Source: Heliorestis convoluta (GTDB lineage: Bacteria > Bacillota > Desulfitobacteriia > Heliobacteriales > Heliobacteriaceae). From it: 64,000 nucleotides of DNA. This document shows positions 19,477-28,294 of the stretch, piece by piece; within the stretch, counting starts at the first letter, position 1; every line of letters begins with the position of its first letter. Location of the stretch: the NCBI RefSeq assembly GCF_009649955.1, contig NZ_CP045875.1, positions 2,151,501 to 2,215,500 on the forward strand, read 5' to 3'. The notes under the pieces are model-generated. The model was given only the letters and a program-made list of their open reading frames with translations, had not been told where the DNA came from and did not search any database. A program made the position numbers and the translations under genes.

Positions 19477-22400
19477 TAGAATATATCATTAAAAAGCGAA
19501 AAATCACCTTGTTTTTCTTCGCCATGCTACTCATGCTAGGCATCCTTTCTTTTGCCCAAACGCCACGGCAGGAAAGCCCTGATGTAGTTGTTACCATTGC
19601 GACGGTAACGACACCCTATCCAGGGGCCCACCCTGAAAAAGTAGAGCAAGCCGTAACACGAAAGATTGAAGAGCGAATCAACGAAATTCAAGGAATCAAG
19701 TACGTTTTCTCTAACTCCATGCCTGGTGTTTCATCCATTGTTGTAGAATTAAATCCCGATGAAGATCCGAAAACAAAGTTCGATGAACTGCGCAACAAAG
19801 TACGAGACGCCGAGCGAGATTTACCCGCTGAGGCGCATCAATCGATTATCAATGACGATCTGAACAGAATCTATGTACAAACCTATAACATCACGGCAGC
19901 GACTCGTGATGAACTTTATACTTTACGAGACACTTTGCGTAGTTGGCGCGATCAACTGCGGACGTTGCCCAATGTATCGAACGTAACCATAACAGGCTTG
20001 CCCGATGAAGAAGTCCATATTACCTTGGATATGCAAAAAATCTATAACTTCGGCATTCCTTGGGGCGCCGTTTTATCAGCTGTACAAAATGTCAATGAAA
20101 CAGTTCCTCTTGGTGAAGTAAAGACGAACCGGCGCGTATATGAACTGATTCTATCAGACATCAAAGATGTAGAGGAATTCAACCATGTCCTAGTCTGGCG
20201 TACAGCAGCAGGGATGCCTATCTACTTACATGATATTGCCAATATTACCTTAACAACAGAAGAACCTTCTGTACTGGCCTATCATAACGGTTTGCCTGCT
20301 GTAAGCCTAAGCATTAGCGGTGAATATGGCAGCGACATTCCAACGTTGCAAAGACATATCGATACAATGATGGCCCAATTAGAAGGAGATCTACCCAACT
20401 GGGCGCAATTGGAGTCGGTCTATTCGCAAAAAGAGCGAGTCGATGAGCTCTTTACTAAATTAACCCGCTCTCTCGTCTTTGCTGTCATTGCCGTTATGCT
20501 TGTCTGTATGCTCGGCATGAACTTGCCTTCTGTTTTCGTGGTAGCCATGGCCATTCCAGTGGCCTTATCGATGGCTTTCATTCCTCTTGGCACTTTAGGT
20601 ATTACGCTCAACCAGATTTCTTTTATTGCCTTTATTATCGTTCTCGGTATATTGATCGATGATGCTGTCGTTGTGAATGACAACATAGAACGTCGCTTAA
20701 CTGTATTTAAGGAAAGTCCTGAACGGGCTGCTGTCAACGGCGCCAAAGAAGTTTCTATTTCTATTTTTACAGCCAACTTAGCAACCATTTGCGCCTTTGG
20801 TCCACTCCTCTTTTTGACCGGCAATATTGGCAACTTTATCAAACCAGTTCCCGTGATTATTATATTGGCCATGCTTTCGTCTATGATTCTATCTCTTTCT
20901 GTTGTACCTATTTTCCGTCAGTGGTACGAGTCAAGAGAAGTGGCCAAAAGAGGTACGAGCTATGAGCGCAAAGCGCCTGGTATCTTGGGTGACAAAGTAG
21001 TAAGGTTGTCCAAATGGTATGCCAATCAATTGATGCCTGTCTTGGTTCGTCATCCTAAGAGAACTGCAACAGTGGGTCTTTTAGTCGGTGCCATCTCTTA
21101 CGGTCTTGTTGTGTTTACACCCATTGAGCTTTTTCCCATTGACGATCGTACTGAATTGATTGTCAATGTTCGCGCACCTGTTGGTACGAGCTTGGAAGAG
21201 ACAGAGAATATTATGAAAGAAGCAAGTAACTGGATCATCGAACAGCCTGGCGTCCGATTGGTAGCCGCTTACGCTGGTTCCGTAGCACCGAAGATGTTCT
21301 CTGGTGATACTGGTGAAGGTGGTGGCGACAATGCAGGACAAATTGTTGTACGTGTTTACGATGATGTCTCTACGTCTGCATTGGTGCGCCAGTGGGAAAA
21401 GGAACTAGAAAAAATGTTCCCTTATGCTGCTGTCGTACCGGAAGAGCTTATGGCAGGACCGCCCGTCGGAGCGCCTGTGTCGATTCGTCTCTTTGGTGAT
21501 GATATTGAAACACTGCGCAGTCTTTCCCTAGAGATCCAAGAAATTATCAAAAACACAAGAGGCACTTTCGATATCAAAGATACCTTTGGCATCGAGCGCT
21601 ATGCTTTATACTTTGATGTAGACCGCAATCAGATGAACCATCTTATGGTTCATGAAAGCGATCTATCAAGAACGATTCGCTTAGTTAGTGAAGGTATCAA
21701 AGTCAGCGAATTTGACACGGGACAAGAAATGATCGATATCGTCTTATTCAGCGATCGAGAAGGTCAAGATCCTGTTACAGCCATTCAGCATCTTACGGTT
21801 CCTAATAGCCGAGGGGAACAGATTCCCATCTATCAGATTGCAAAAGTAGAACCTGACTTTGCCCTATCATCGATTTATCGCTACAATCTTTCTCGTGCTG
21901 TTACGATTACAGGCGATGTACGCGATCGAACGGCTACAGAAGTGATGAGTGAAATCTTACCTCAGTTAGAACAGATGCAATTTCCGCCAGGCTATCGCTA
22001 TGAAATTGCCGGAGAAACGTCGGAACAGACCGACGTCTTCGTAGAGATTTTCCAGCTTTTCATCGTCGTTGTCTTTTTGATCATCATCTTGATGGCCTTA
22101 CAGTTTTACTCCTTGACCTTGCCCTTGCTCATCTTAAGTACAATTTTCTTAGCTTTTGCGGGTAGTCTCTTGGGTCTATTTATCACCCAGACGCCCCTTG
22201 GTTTTATGACGCTCATGGGCGCCATGAGTTTATCTGGTATCGTTGTTCGCAACGGCATCATTCTTGTTGAGTTCATTGAATCGGCACGACGAGAGGGCAT
22301 GCCTTTAGATCAAGCAGTGATAACGGCTTGTGAAGCGCGGCTACGTCCCATCTTGCTTACTTCCTTTACTGCCATTGCAGGTCTAATGCCTTTGGTCATT

Positions 22401-22571
22401 AGCGGCGATGTACTCTTTAAGCCTATGGCTGTAGCCATTATTTCCGGTCTTTTCTTCTCTACCATGCTTACCTTAATGTTGCTACCTTCTTTCTATATCT
22501 TGCTTGATCGAGTGCGCAATCGTAAAGATTATCGAGAAGTGAAGAAAGATAGTTCGGGAGTGTCTATGTAG
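19473..22571 (+). CDS. RND-family efflux transporter (AcrB/MexB-like)
   Basis: 1032 residues, standard for hydrophobe/amphiphile RND pumps. Seen: TM1 immediately at the N terminus; two large extracytoplasmic loops; the TM4 aspartate pair in LGILIDDAVVVNDN, needed for proton relay; and SGIVVRNGIILVEF in TM10, where the AcrB lysine is an arginine. GTG start at 19473 overlaps the adaptor stop. No TolC-like outer-membrane gene is present. Substrates likely are drugs, detergents or lipophilic compounds. Transcription ends at 22591-22634. Confidence 0.95.
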   Translation: MIEYIIKKRKITLFFFAMLLMLGILSFAQTPRQESPDVVVTIATVTTPYPGAHPEKVEQAVTRKIEERINEIQGIKYVFSNSMPGVSSIVVELNPDEDPKTKFDELRNKVRDAERDLPAEAHQSIINDDLNRIYVQTYNITAATRDELYTLRDTLRSWRDQLRTLPNVSNVTITGLPDEEVHITLDMQKIYNFGIPWGAVLSAVQNVNETVPLGEVKTNRRVYELILSDIKDVEEFNHVLVWRTAAGMPIYLHDIANITLTTEEPSVLAYHNGLPAVSLSISGEYGSDIPTLQRHIDTMMAQLEGDLPNWAQLESVYSQKERVDELFTKLTRSLVFAVIAVMLVCMLGMNLPSVFVVAMAIPVALSMAFIPLGTLGITLNQISFIAFIIVLGILIDDAVVVNDNIERRLTVFKESPERAAVNGAKEVSISIFTANLATICAFGPLLFLTGNIGNFIKPVPVIIILAMLSSMILSLSVVPIFRQWYESREVAKRGTSYERKAPGILGDKVVRLSKWYANQLMPVLVRHPKRTATVGLLVGAISYGLVVFTPIELFPIDDRTELIVNVRAPVGTSLEETENIMKEASNWIIEQPGVRLVAAYAGSVAPKMFSGDTGEGGGDNAGQIVVRVYDDVSTSALVRQWEKELEKMFPYAAVVPEELMAGPPVGAPVSIRLFGDDIETLRSLSLEIQEIIKNTRGTFDIKDTFGIERYALYFDVDRNQMNHLMVHESDLSRTIRLVSEGIKVSEFDTGQEMIDIVLFSDREGQDPVTAIQHLTVPNSRGEQIPIYQIAKVEPDFALSSIYRYNLSRAVTITGDVRDRTATEVMSEILPQLEQMQFPPGYRYEIAGETSEQTDVFVEIFQLFIVVVFLIIILMALQFYSLTLPLLILSTIFLAFAGSLLGLFITQTPLGFMTLMGAMSLSGIVVRNGIILVEFIESARREGMPLDQAVITACEARLRPILLTSFTAIAGLMPLVISGDVLFKPMAVAIISGLFFSTMLTLMLLPSFYILLDRVRNRKDYREVKKDSSGVSM

Positions 22572-22590
22572 GAAAGTGTAGGATTTGCTT

Positions 22591-22634
22591 ATCCGCCAGA
22601 CTTTTCATTATGGAGAGGTCTGGCGGATTTTTTT
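22591..22634 (+). terminator. Intrinsic terminator of the RND operon
   Basis: ATCCGCCAGAC pairs with GTCTGGCGGAT, followed by seven T. Confidence 0.93.
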
Positions 22635-22647
22635 ATGCTAACCAGTT

Positions 22648-23104
22648 ATGCCCGTCTGAGCACAACCAGTGATGAAAATCAGCTTTTCCTGATTACGTTG
22701 GGGTTACTTCGTGCAGGGGCCAGGTCATCACGCTTTCCTCCGCTCTGGACTGGTCCCACGCTGTTACCGCCAGCAAGCTGGCGACAGCTGAGGTCCCAAG
22801 TCCCGCTACGGAAAGCGTGATGCCCAGTCCCAGAAGGTTTTTGCTGATTGTTACTTTCCGTTGACATTGCTTTGCGCAACTTTCTGCGATGTATATGCAA
22901 CTGCTTATTGTTTTTGTATTTGCAATAGGCCAAAACTCAGTCACAACCAGCAAGATGTATCTGGGTCAGGCGTTATGACTTCCTGGAGAGAGGACTTCAG
23001 ACCTCAGCCATCGGCAGCTTGCTGCCGCTCATGGCGTGGGATGAGTCCGTTCGGAAGGAATTCATAACGACTGACCCTACCACAGGGTAGCTATTTGCGG
23101 ACTA
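22648..23104 (-). repeat. Structured dispersed element, copy 2 (reverse orientation)
   Basis: On the forward strand it reads right end, module B (22716-22831; core 22747-22803), linker hairpin near 22904-22929, module A (22963-23077; core 22992-23048), left end. The left end, read on the reverse strand, is CATGGGGTTAGTCCGCAAATAGCTAC, close to the ends of copies 1 and 5. The cores are identical to those of the other copies. It lies directly after the RND operon terminator. Confidence 0.92.
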
Positions 23105-23186
23105 ACCCCATGCATATAGGCAAATCTTAAAAATAGATAGAAGATATCGATCGGAAAATAATAACTATAACCATAGCATAGCAAGC

Positions 23187-23228
23187 AAAAAAGCCCTGTC
23201 TGTAAATGTAAAGACAAGGGCTTTTTTT
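23187..23228. terminator. Bidirectional intrinsic terminator
   Basis: AGCCCTGTCT pairs with AGACAAGGGCT (one bulge), with A-run before and T-run after; it can end the reverse-strand HMA/P-type ATPase operon. Confidence 0.85.
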
Positions 23229-23283
23229 GCTTTTATCTAGACCGTAGTAGGAGAGCTACATCATAAAATGCATGGAAGTTTTC

Positions 23284-23769
23284 TTAAGAAGAGAGCCCAG
23301 TATGAGATGGCAAAGCTTTGCGCGGTCTAGGATGATAAGGCTCTATAAGCCCCAGCTTTCGCAAGCGTGCGCGAATAATCGGATAATGCTTTCTCAATAG
23401 ATAAGCAACAATACCCCACCAGAGAACATTCTTTATCCGCAATCGAAATAGTTTGCGATGGGCGGCAATGACGAGAACCAAAGCGCTTGTTTTTAACAAA
23501 GTTACTGAAACGGGCCTTGCTGCTACATTTTCAATAGCAAGAACTTCCCTAGACGCTGACAAAGGTGCCAGTACTTGTTCTTCCGCAATCGCTTTCGGAT
23601 TGTAATGAATCAGTACTGTTCTGGTCAGGGAGCTATAATCCAAAGATAGGACTCCGATTTGTTCTTCTATGCAATCAAAGCGTTTTTGCCACTCTTCTGG
23701 TGGATAAGGGTGAAGAATTTGCAGACGAATTCTTCCGGGAATCTTATGCAGGATCTTCCAACTTGACAA
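23284..23769 (-). CDS. HMA-like domain membrane-associated protein downstream of a P-type ATPase
   Basis: About 161 residues. Seen: an N-terminal HMA_2-like fold beginning KIPGRIRLQIL without a CxxC metal pair, then a hydrophobic region (SVTLLKTSALVLVIAAHR, NVLWWGIVAYLLR) and a basic C-terminal tail. The same PGR[IV]RL opening occurs in the upstream ATPase, so the two share an N-terminal domain family. TTG at 23769 is well placed behind GGAGG; a GTG at 23778 is in frame. It overlaps the end of the ATPase gene, indicating translational coupling. Function unknown; probably an accessory of that transporter. Confidence 0.7.
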   Translation of the reverse strand: MSSWKILHKIPGRIRLQILHPYPPEEWQKRFDCIEEQIGVLSLDYSSLTRTVLIHYNPKAIAEEQVLAPLSASREVLAIENVAARPVSVTLLKTSALVLVIAAHRKLFRLRIKNVLWWGIVAYLLRKHYPIIRARLRKLGLIEPYHPRPRKALPSHTGLSS

Positions 23770-26038
23770 GAGGAACACCTCCTAGCTCTTTGCGACCTCC
23801 TTCTATCTCTAAGGGATAGAGAAGTAAGCGACCTGAGTTCAAGACAACGCCTAAGGTGCTCAGGTTATGAAGCAAAGCGCCAGTGAGAGGAGAGATGATG
23901 TTCAGCGCACCAAGAAGAATCCCTGTAGCATTAATTCCTACAGCAAATGCAAAGTTCTGGCGAATTACTTCCATCGTTCTTCGACTTAAAATAATAAGTT
24001 GAACGACTTTGGTAGGGTCGTCACCTTGTAGTACAATCGGTGCCGTTTCAATGGCGGCATCACTGCCTGCTTGCCCCATGGCAATGCCTACGTCGGCGGT
24101 GGCGAGAGCCGGAGAATCATTGACACCTTCACCAACCATGACTACTTTGTAACCTTGGGCTTGATAGTTTTTGATAATATCTACTTTATCTTCTGGCATT
24201 AGACTTCCATGATGAAGAGGCACACCCAATTGACGAGCAATGATAGAAACGGTCTCCGGATTGTCACCACTAATAATGCTTACGTTCTGAATTCCTTCTG
24301 CGTAAAGCAGATCAATCGTTTCTTTTGATCGAACTCGTAGTGTATCGACAATACCGATCAGGCCGATCAGTGTTTTTTCTCGTGCTACATAAAGAACCGT
24401 TTCCCCAAGGCTATGCATTCTGTTCGCTTCAAAATCACCATGACTGCGTTCGATGCCTTCATCATCCATCCAGTGACCACTGCCTACTAGCAGAGGTTTG
24501 CCATCGATCAGTACACGAATACCATGGCCAATAATGACTTCATCGTCCGTATGATCGGGCAGAACCAGTTCCATTTCACGGGCTTTTTCTACGACTGCAA
24601 GAGCGAGTGGATGGTTAGAGTGCAATTCACCAGATGCAGCAAGGGCAAGTACATCTTCAGGACCATAGTCATCGTGCAAGCTGATGATGCGGCTTACACG
24701 GGGGCGACCTTCTGTGAGGGTACCTGTTTTGTCGAAAAGAACAGTATCAACAGAGCCCGCCTCTTCTAAATAGTGGCCTCCTTTAATCAAGATGCCACGG
24801 CGAGCACCGTTGCCCATAGCGGCACTGACAGCAGTCGGAGTCGCCAAGCCCACAGCACAAGGGCATGCGATAATCAGCATGGTCATGGCTCTACGGAAAT
24901 CGCGTGTAAAGAGGAACACGACAAGAGCCAATAAGAAAGAGAAAGGAACAAAGCGTTCAGAAAAACGATCGGCAAAGTTCTGAATGGGTGCACGATGGCT
25001 TCTCGCGTCTTCCACCAAGTGAATAATTCGAGCCAAAGCCGTGTCGTCGCCTACTTTTAGTGCGAGAACGCGAAGATGGCCTGTCTCTACTACGGTGCCA
25101 CTGAAAACGTCATCGCCAGGCTGTTTCATACGAGGCATGGATTCACCTGTCATCATAGACTCATTGACAGCAGCTTGTCCTTCCTGCACTTGGCCATCGA
25201 CTGGAATTTTGGAACCAGGTTGCAAAATAACAACGTCGCCAGGAACAATCTCTTTTACCGGTATTTCAACTTCCACACCATTGCGTAGTACCCAGGATTT
25301 CTCTTCTTGCACGGCCAGCAAGTCGCGAATGGCACGGCGAGAACGCTCCAATGTTAATGTTTGAAAAAGAGTCGATAAATTGACAAGGAAAACGACGACA
25401 AGGCCTGTTACGCTTTCTCGTAATAGCAACGACACAAGTGTGGCCATGCCAATTAACAGATCGTTATTGATCTTTTTACCACTTAGGGCGCTAAGTCCAC
25501 TTCGCAAAATCGGGTAGCCAGCTACAATGGTTGTTACAGCAGAAACAGTATGTACGGTGCGATTGGCTGACAATAGAGATGGACCTAGGATAATTCTCTT
25601 GACACCAACCCAGAGCAAGATGGCACCTGTGATCAGGGATTGTTTAATTTGGGTTTTGAGTGGAAGATCTTCGGGCTCTGCAATGGGGCGGCAAACTGAA
25701 GTTTTACAAAGACTTTCACTCTCAAGGCCTTCTGAGTTTGTAGATGACTGCTCGCTTTGATCAGGGCTAGAACTTTTAGGAGATTTTGGTTGAAGAAGTT
25801 CACGCTTTTGCTGATACGTTGAGAGTAGCTTTTCTCTAATCTCCTCTATGGACAGCAAAGCAGGATCATAGAGAAGTAATACATTACCAGAAGCAGCACT
25901 AGCCGATATTTTTTTGACTCGGCTATCAGTAGAGAAAGCTTCTTCAAGAGCGCAGGCCATGAAACGGAATCGATGCCCTTGCAATCCTTGTACGGCCAGT
26001 CGAACTCTTCCGGGTAGGTGATGTACGACTGTTACCAT
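23744..26038 (-). CDS. Heavy-metal P-type ATPase with CxxC-less N-terminal HMA_2 domain
   Basis: 764 residues. Seen: an N-terminal HMA_2-like domain (LPGRVRLAVQGL ... VLLLYD) that lacks CxxC; a linker rich in Ser/Gln; membrane segments; actuator MMTGESMP; ion site CPC in IIACPCAVGLATP (near 392); DKTGTLTEG (near 434); SNHPLALAV; and GEGVNDSPAL where GDGxNDxP is usual. CPC with ATPTAVSAAMGNG resembles copper-type P1B ATPases and the actinobacterial CtpC type, so the ion is uncertain. ATG 26038 follows the stop of the DUF5132-like gene directly. The operon order DUF5132-like, ATPase, HMA-like recurs in other anaerobes, as far as I know. Confidence 0.88.
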   Translation of the reverse strand: MVTVVHHLPGRVRLAVQGLQGHRFRFMACALEEAFSTDSRVKKISASAASGNVLLLYDPALLSIEEIREKLLSTYQQKRELLQPKSPKSSSPDQSEQSSTNSEGLESESLCKTSVCRPIAEPEDLPLKTQIKQSLITGAILLWVGVKRIILGPSLLSANRTVHTVSAVTTIVAGYPILRSGLSALSGKKINNDLLIGMATLVSLLLRESVTGLVVVFLVNLSTLFQTLTLERSRRAIRDLLAVQEEKSWVLRNGVEVEIPVKEIVPGDVVILQPGSKIPVDGQVQEGQAAVNESMMTGESMPRMKQPGDDVFSGTVVETGHLRVLALKVGDDTALARIIHLVEDARSHRAPIQNFADRFSERFVPFSFLLALVVFLFTRDFRRAMTMLIIACPCAVGLATPTAVSAAMGNGARRGILIKGGHYLEEAGSVDTVLFDKTGTLTEGRPRVSRIISLHDDYGPEDVLALAASGELHSNHPLALAVVEKAREMELVLPDHTDDEVIIGHGIRVLIDGKPLLVGSGHWMDDEGIERSHGDFEANRMHSLGETVLYVAREKTLIGLIGIVDTLRVRSKETIDLLYAEGIQNVSIISGDNPETVSIIARQLGVPLHHGSLMPEDKVDIIKNYQAQGYKVVMVGEGVNDSPALATADVGIAMGQAGSDAAIETAPIVLQGDDPTKVVQLIILSRRTMEVIRQNFAFAVGINATGILLGALNIISPLTGALLHNLSTLGVVLNSGRLLLYPLEIEGGRKELGGVPLVKLEDPA

Positions 26039-26040
26039 AC

Positions 26041-26505
26041 CTAAGACTCGCTTTGGTCGTTCTTTTTCCCATTTGTAGGCGTAAGATCGGAAATAGAAGC
26101 GACTTCAGATAGATTCGATTCCGCTTTGCTAGCAGAAGTTACAGTAGCAGCGGCTTCTGCAGAGGCAGTTTCTTGGGGCGACTGGGCTGCACTTGATGCT
26201 TCTTCCGCTTTCTGAGCGGCAACTTCTTTTTCCACATGATGCTTATACTGGGCTTCTGCCATAATATCTTCAATGTTTTCTTTTAACTGAACACCTTTGC
26301 TAAGTGCTTTTTCCGATAAGTTAATAGCCCCTTGGGCAGCTTGGACAGCCAGTGGGCGGAGCGCCTTGGACACAGTAGGGAGAAGGGCAGCAACAGCAAC
26401 AGTAGCACCTATACCTAAGGCAAATCCCTTCGTGCCTTTGTTGCTTAAGAGAGAATAGAGATGCTTGCGGTAGCCATTGGAGTTAGAATTGTTTCCTTGA
26501 TTCAT
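26041..26505 (-). CDS. DUF5132-like protein, first gene of the P-type ATPase operon
   Basis: 154 residues. Seen: an Asn/Ser-rich start, a hydrophobic stretch (GFALGIGATVAVAALLPTV) that could cross the membrane, a conserved-looking EDIMAEAQYKHHVEKE segment, and a long Ala/Ser/Glu-rich disordered tail. This agrees with DUF5132 proteins (membrane anchor followed by an acidic EDxxAEA motif), which commonly accompany HMA_2-type P-type ATPases. A GGAGGTA ribosome binding site precedes the ATG. Role unknown; a partner or chaperone of the ATPase is inferred from linkage. Confidence 0.7.
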   Translation of the reverse strand: MNQGNNSNSNGYRKHLYSLLSNKGTKGFALGIGATVAVAALLPTVSKALRPLAVQAAQGAINLSEKALSKGVQLKENIEDIMAEAQYKHHVEKEVAAQKAEEASSAAQSPQETASAEAAATVTSASKAESNLSEVASISDLTPTNGKKNDQSES

Positions 26506-26668
26506 GGAAAATACCTCCTCATATGATAACAGATATCACATCCGATTTAAGTATATAAATATTTGTCAAAAAAGTAAAGCGAAGAATGTAACAAACTATC
26601 GAATAAAAAAGAATTATATGCTTCTCAAATTTTTTGAATAATAAAACAAATCTTTTTATACAAAGCAA

Positions 26669-26716
26669 TTGACAAAAACAAGAAATCTTATTATCATGAT
26701 ACTGAAAATCGTTTTC
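26669..26716 (+). promoter_or_regulatory. Promoter with Fur-box-like operator
   Basis: TTGACA (26669-26674), 17-bp spacer, TATCAT (26692-26697). Abutting the -10 is GATACTGAAAATCGTTTTC (26698-26716), which matches the classical 19-bp Fur consensus at 15 positions. Binding there would block initiation. Confidence 0.65.
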
Positions 26717-26730
26717 TGTCAGGAGTGACT

Positions 26731-27471
26731 ATGATGGCACTTTTATCAACTCCTTTACAAAAGGAGAATCCCCTTTTCATAGGTCACCATAGAGCGCCGC
26801 AAAAAGCATTGGAAGCAAAAACGAAAGTAATCCTTCAACAAGGAACCTCTATTATTAGAGTTCATTGTCTGCAATTTGAAGAAAAATGGCGTGAAAAAAT
26901 GGTGTCCCAAATAGAAGAAGCAGCGGAAAGTGCTTATTCTTTAGTAAAACAACGAGAAGAGGCCTTGTTACCGACCTTCAGCGACTTGAACCAACTGCTA
27001 GAAGAGATTCGCTCTGACTTGAATCGAATTCACGCCTGTCCTTTTGGTGATACCCTTACATTACCATCGACTTTGCCCTATCCTGCTTCCATCAAGCAAG
27101 CTCTAACAGAACAGAAAATGACTTTATTCATGACAGGTTTTGCCGAAAAACAATACAATCAACTTTGGAACCAAACCCTACAAGGTGCTATTCCTACGGC
27201 TTGGCCAGCATGGGGGAAAAATCTTCTTCAACAAGGTATCGGCAGTCTTGGTATCGGCACGCTGTTACTCCAAGCCAATCATTGCTCTTATGATCAAGAA
27301 AAAGAGCGTTACCGCCAGCAACTCAGACAACGTTTCGATGGTTTGCTCTATCGCTGGCGACATCACCTGCTGGAACAGTGGCAACAGCAGTTCCAAAAAG
27401 CTGTATATAGCTGGTATGATGAACAACTTGCTTTATTGGCTCAAGAGAATCGCCAGGTCCATGCGATGTAG
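26731..27471 (+). CDS. Protein of unknown function, possibly iron-regulated
   Basis: 246 residues from ATG 26731, which has an AGGAGTG ribosome binding site (GTG 26725 is an in-frame alternative). It is rich in Gln, Leu, Trp and charged residues, mostly helical, with no signal peptide and only one weakly hydrophobic glycine-rich stretch (GIGSLGIGTLLLQ, near 175). No known domain was recognised. The Fur-like box over its promoter suggests a role under iron limitation or iron stress. The terminator at 27518-27562 makes it a single-gene unit. Confidence 0.65.
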   Translation: MMALLSTPLQKENPLFIGHHRAPQKALEAKTKVILQQGTSIIRVHCLQFEEKWREKMVSQIEEAAESAYSLVKQREEALLPTFSDLNQLLEEIRSDLNRIHACPFGDTLTLPSTLPYPASIKQALTEQKMTLFMTGFAEKQYNQLWNQTLQGAIPTAWPAWGKNLLQQGIGSLGIGTLLLQANHCSYDQEKERYRQQLRQRFDGLLYRWRHHLLEQWQQQFQKAVYSWYDEQLALLAQENRQVHAM

Positions 27472-27517
27472 AACAAACACATGTAGGGACTTAGTAAGAT
27501 TGCATACAATATAAAAA

Positions 27518-27562
27518 GAGAGCCCAGTTTGCGATTTTTCTTGTTGCTGCTGGGTTCTTTTG
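27518..27562 (+). terminator. Intrinsic terminator
   Basis: GAGCCCAG pairs with CTGGGTTC across a loop of about 24 nt, followed by TTTT. Confidence 0.7.
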
Positions 27563-27611
27563 CTTGTATTATTTTGAAGTAGGAAAAGAAGTAAAAGGGA
27601 GTGGAGCACCC

Positions 27612-28022
27612 ATGCTGTGGTGGACCGACGACTTGACCTCGGGGATAGACTTTATTGACAATCAGCATAAGGAACTCTTCAATCGCGTCAATGAAGTCTT
27701 CTCTGCTGTCAATGTAAATGATGAAGCTATGATTCGTAGCACCTTCGAATACTTAATCACCTATGTCATTGAACATTTCGGCGCTGAAGAAAGCTACATG
27801 ATCTTATATCTTTATGATGATTTTGCTGAACATAGAGAGTCTCACAATTACTTTGTACTGCAAGTTAACGAACTTCATCGCCGCTTTTCTACAGAAGAGA
27901 TTACGGAAGAAGAAAGAAAAGAGCTCGTCGATGCATTACAACTGCTCTTAGTAGAGTGGCTCGTTAACCACATTCATGACTTCGATAAAAAGCTGGCTGC
28001 TTCTATTAGAAAGGAAGAATAG
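27612..28022 (+). CDS. Bacteriohemerythrin
   Basis: 136 residues from ATG 27612, which follows AAAGGGAGTGG; a longer in-frame start at 27564 adds a non-conserved leader. Seen: the di-iron ligands in DNQHKEL, EHFGAEE (HxxxE), EHRESH (HxxxH) and NHIHDFD (HxxxxD), all in order, so an O2-binding four-helix bundle is expected. Cytosolic. In anaerobes hemerythrins bind or deliver O2 or iron and help survive oxygen exposure. It is followed by a sensor kinase, but a terminator separates them. Confidence 0.93.
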   Translation: MLWWTDDLTSGIDFIDNQHKELFNRVNEVFSAVNVNDEAMIRSTFEYLITYVIEHFGAEESYMILYLYDDFAEHRESHNYFVLQVNELHRRFSTEEITEEERKELVDALQLLLVEWLVNHIHDFDKKLAASIRKEE

Positions 28023-28100
28023 ACAACCTTTCATGGGACAGTCGTGGAGAAAACTGTTACAAAGTCCAGAGCGCCTTCGAAAAACTATAGTATAATAATG

Positions 28101-28145
28101 AGATGAGCTTATGCCAGGTCTCGGCAAGGGCTCATCTTTTTTTTG
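28101..28145 (+). terminator. Intrinsic terminator after hemerythrin
   Basis: AGATGAGC pairs with GCTCATCT over an inner imperfect stem, followed by eight T. Confidence 0.85.
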
Positions 28146-28294
28146 GAATCGTTGATTCTGCAATTTAGAAGATGGAAAAACAAGAGGAAATAAAAAACAG
28201 CTGTCGAAAAGTATAGATGAAAAAATACCCTCTATAAAGAATTGCAGAAAAGAATATGATATAACGATGCTAGAAAACGGGATGGTGATATAAA

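Noticed and set aside
22635-23067. ORFs inside the structured elements (60-86 codons, e.g. in copies 1-6), including a frame shared by several copies (ISKNLLGLGITLS...)
   Set aside because: The frame is shared only because the copies are near-identical. Differences between copies and between modules preserve base pairing rather than codons, and no ribosome binding sites precede these ORFs.
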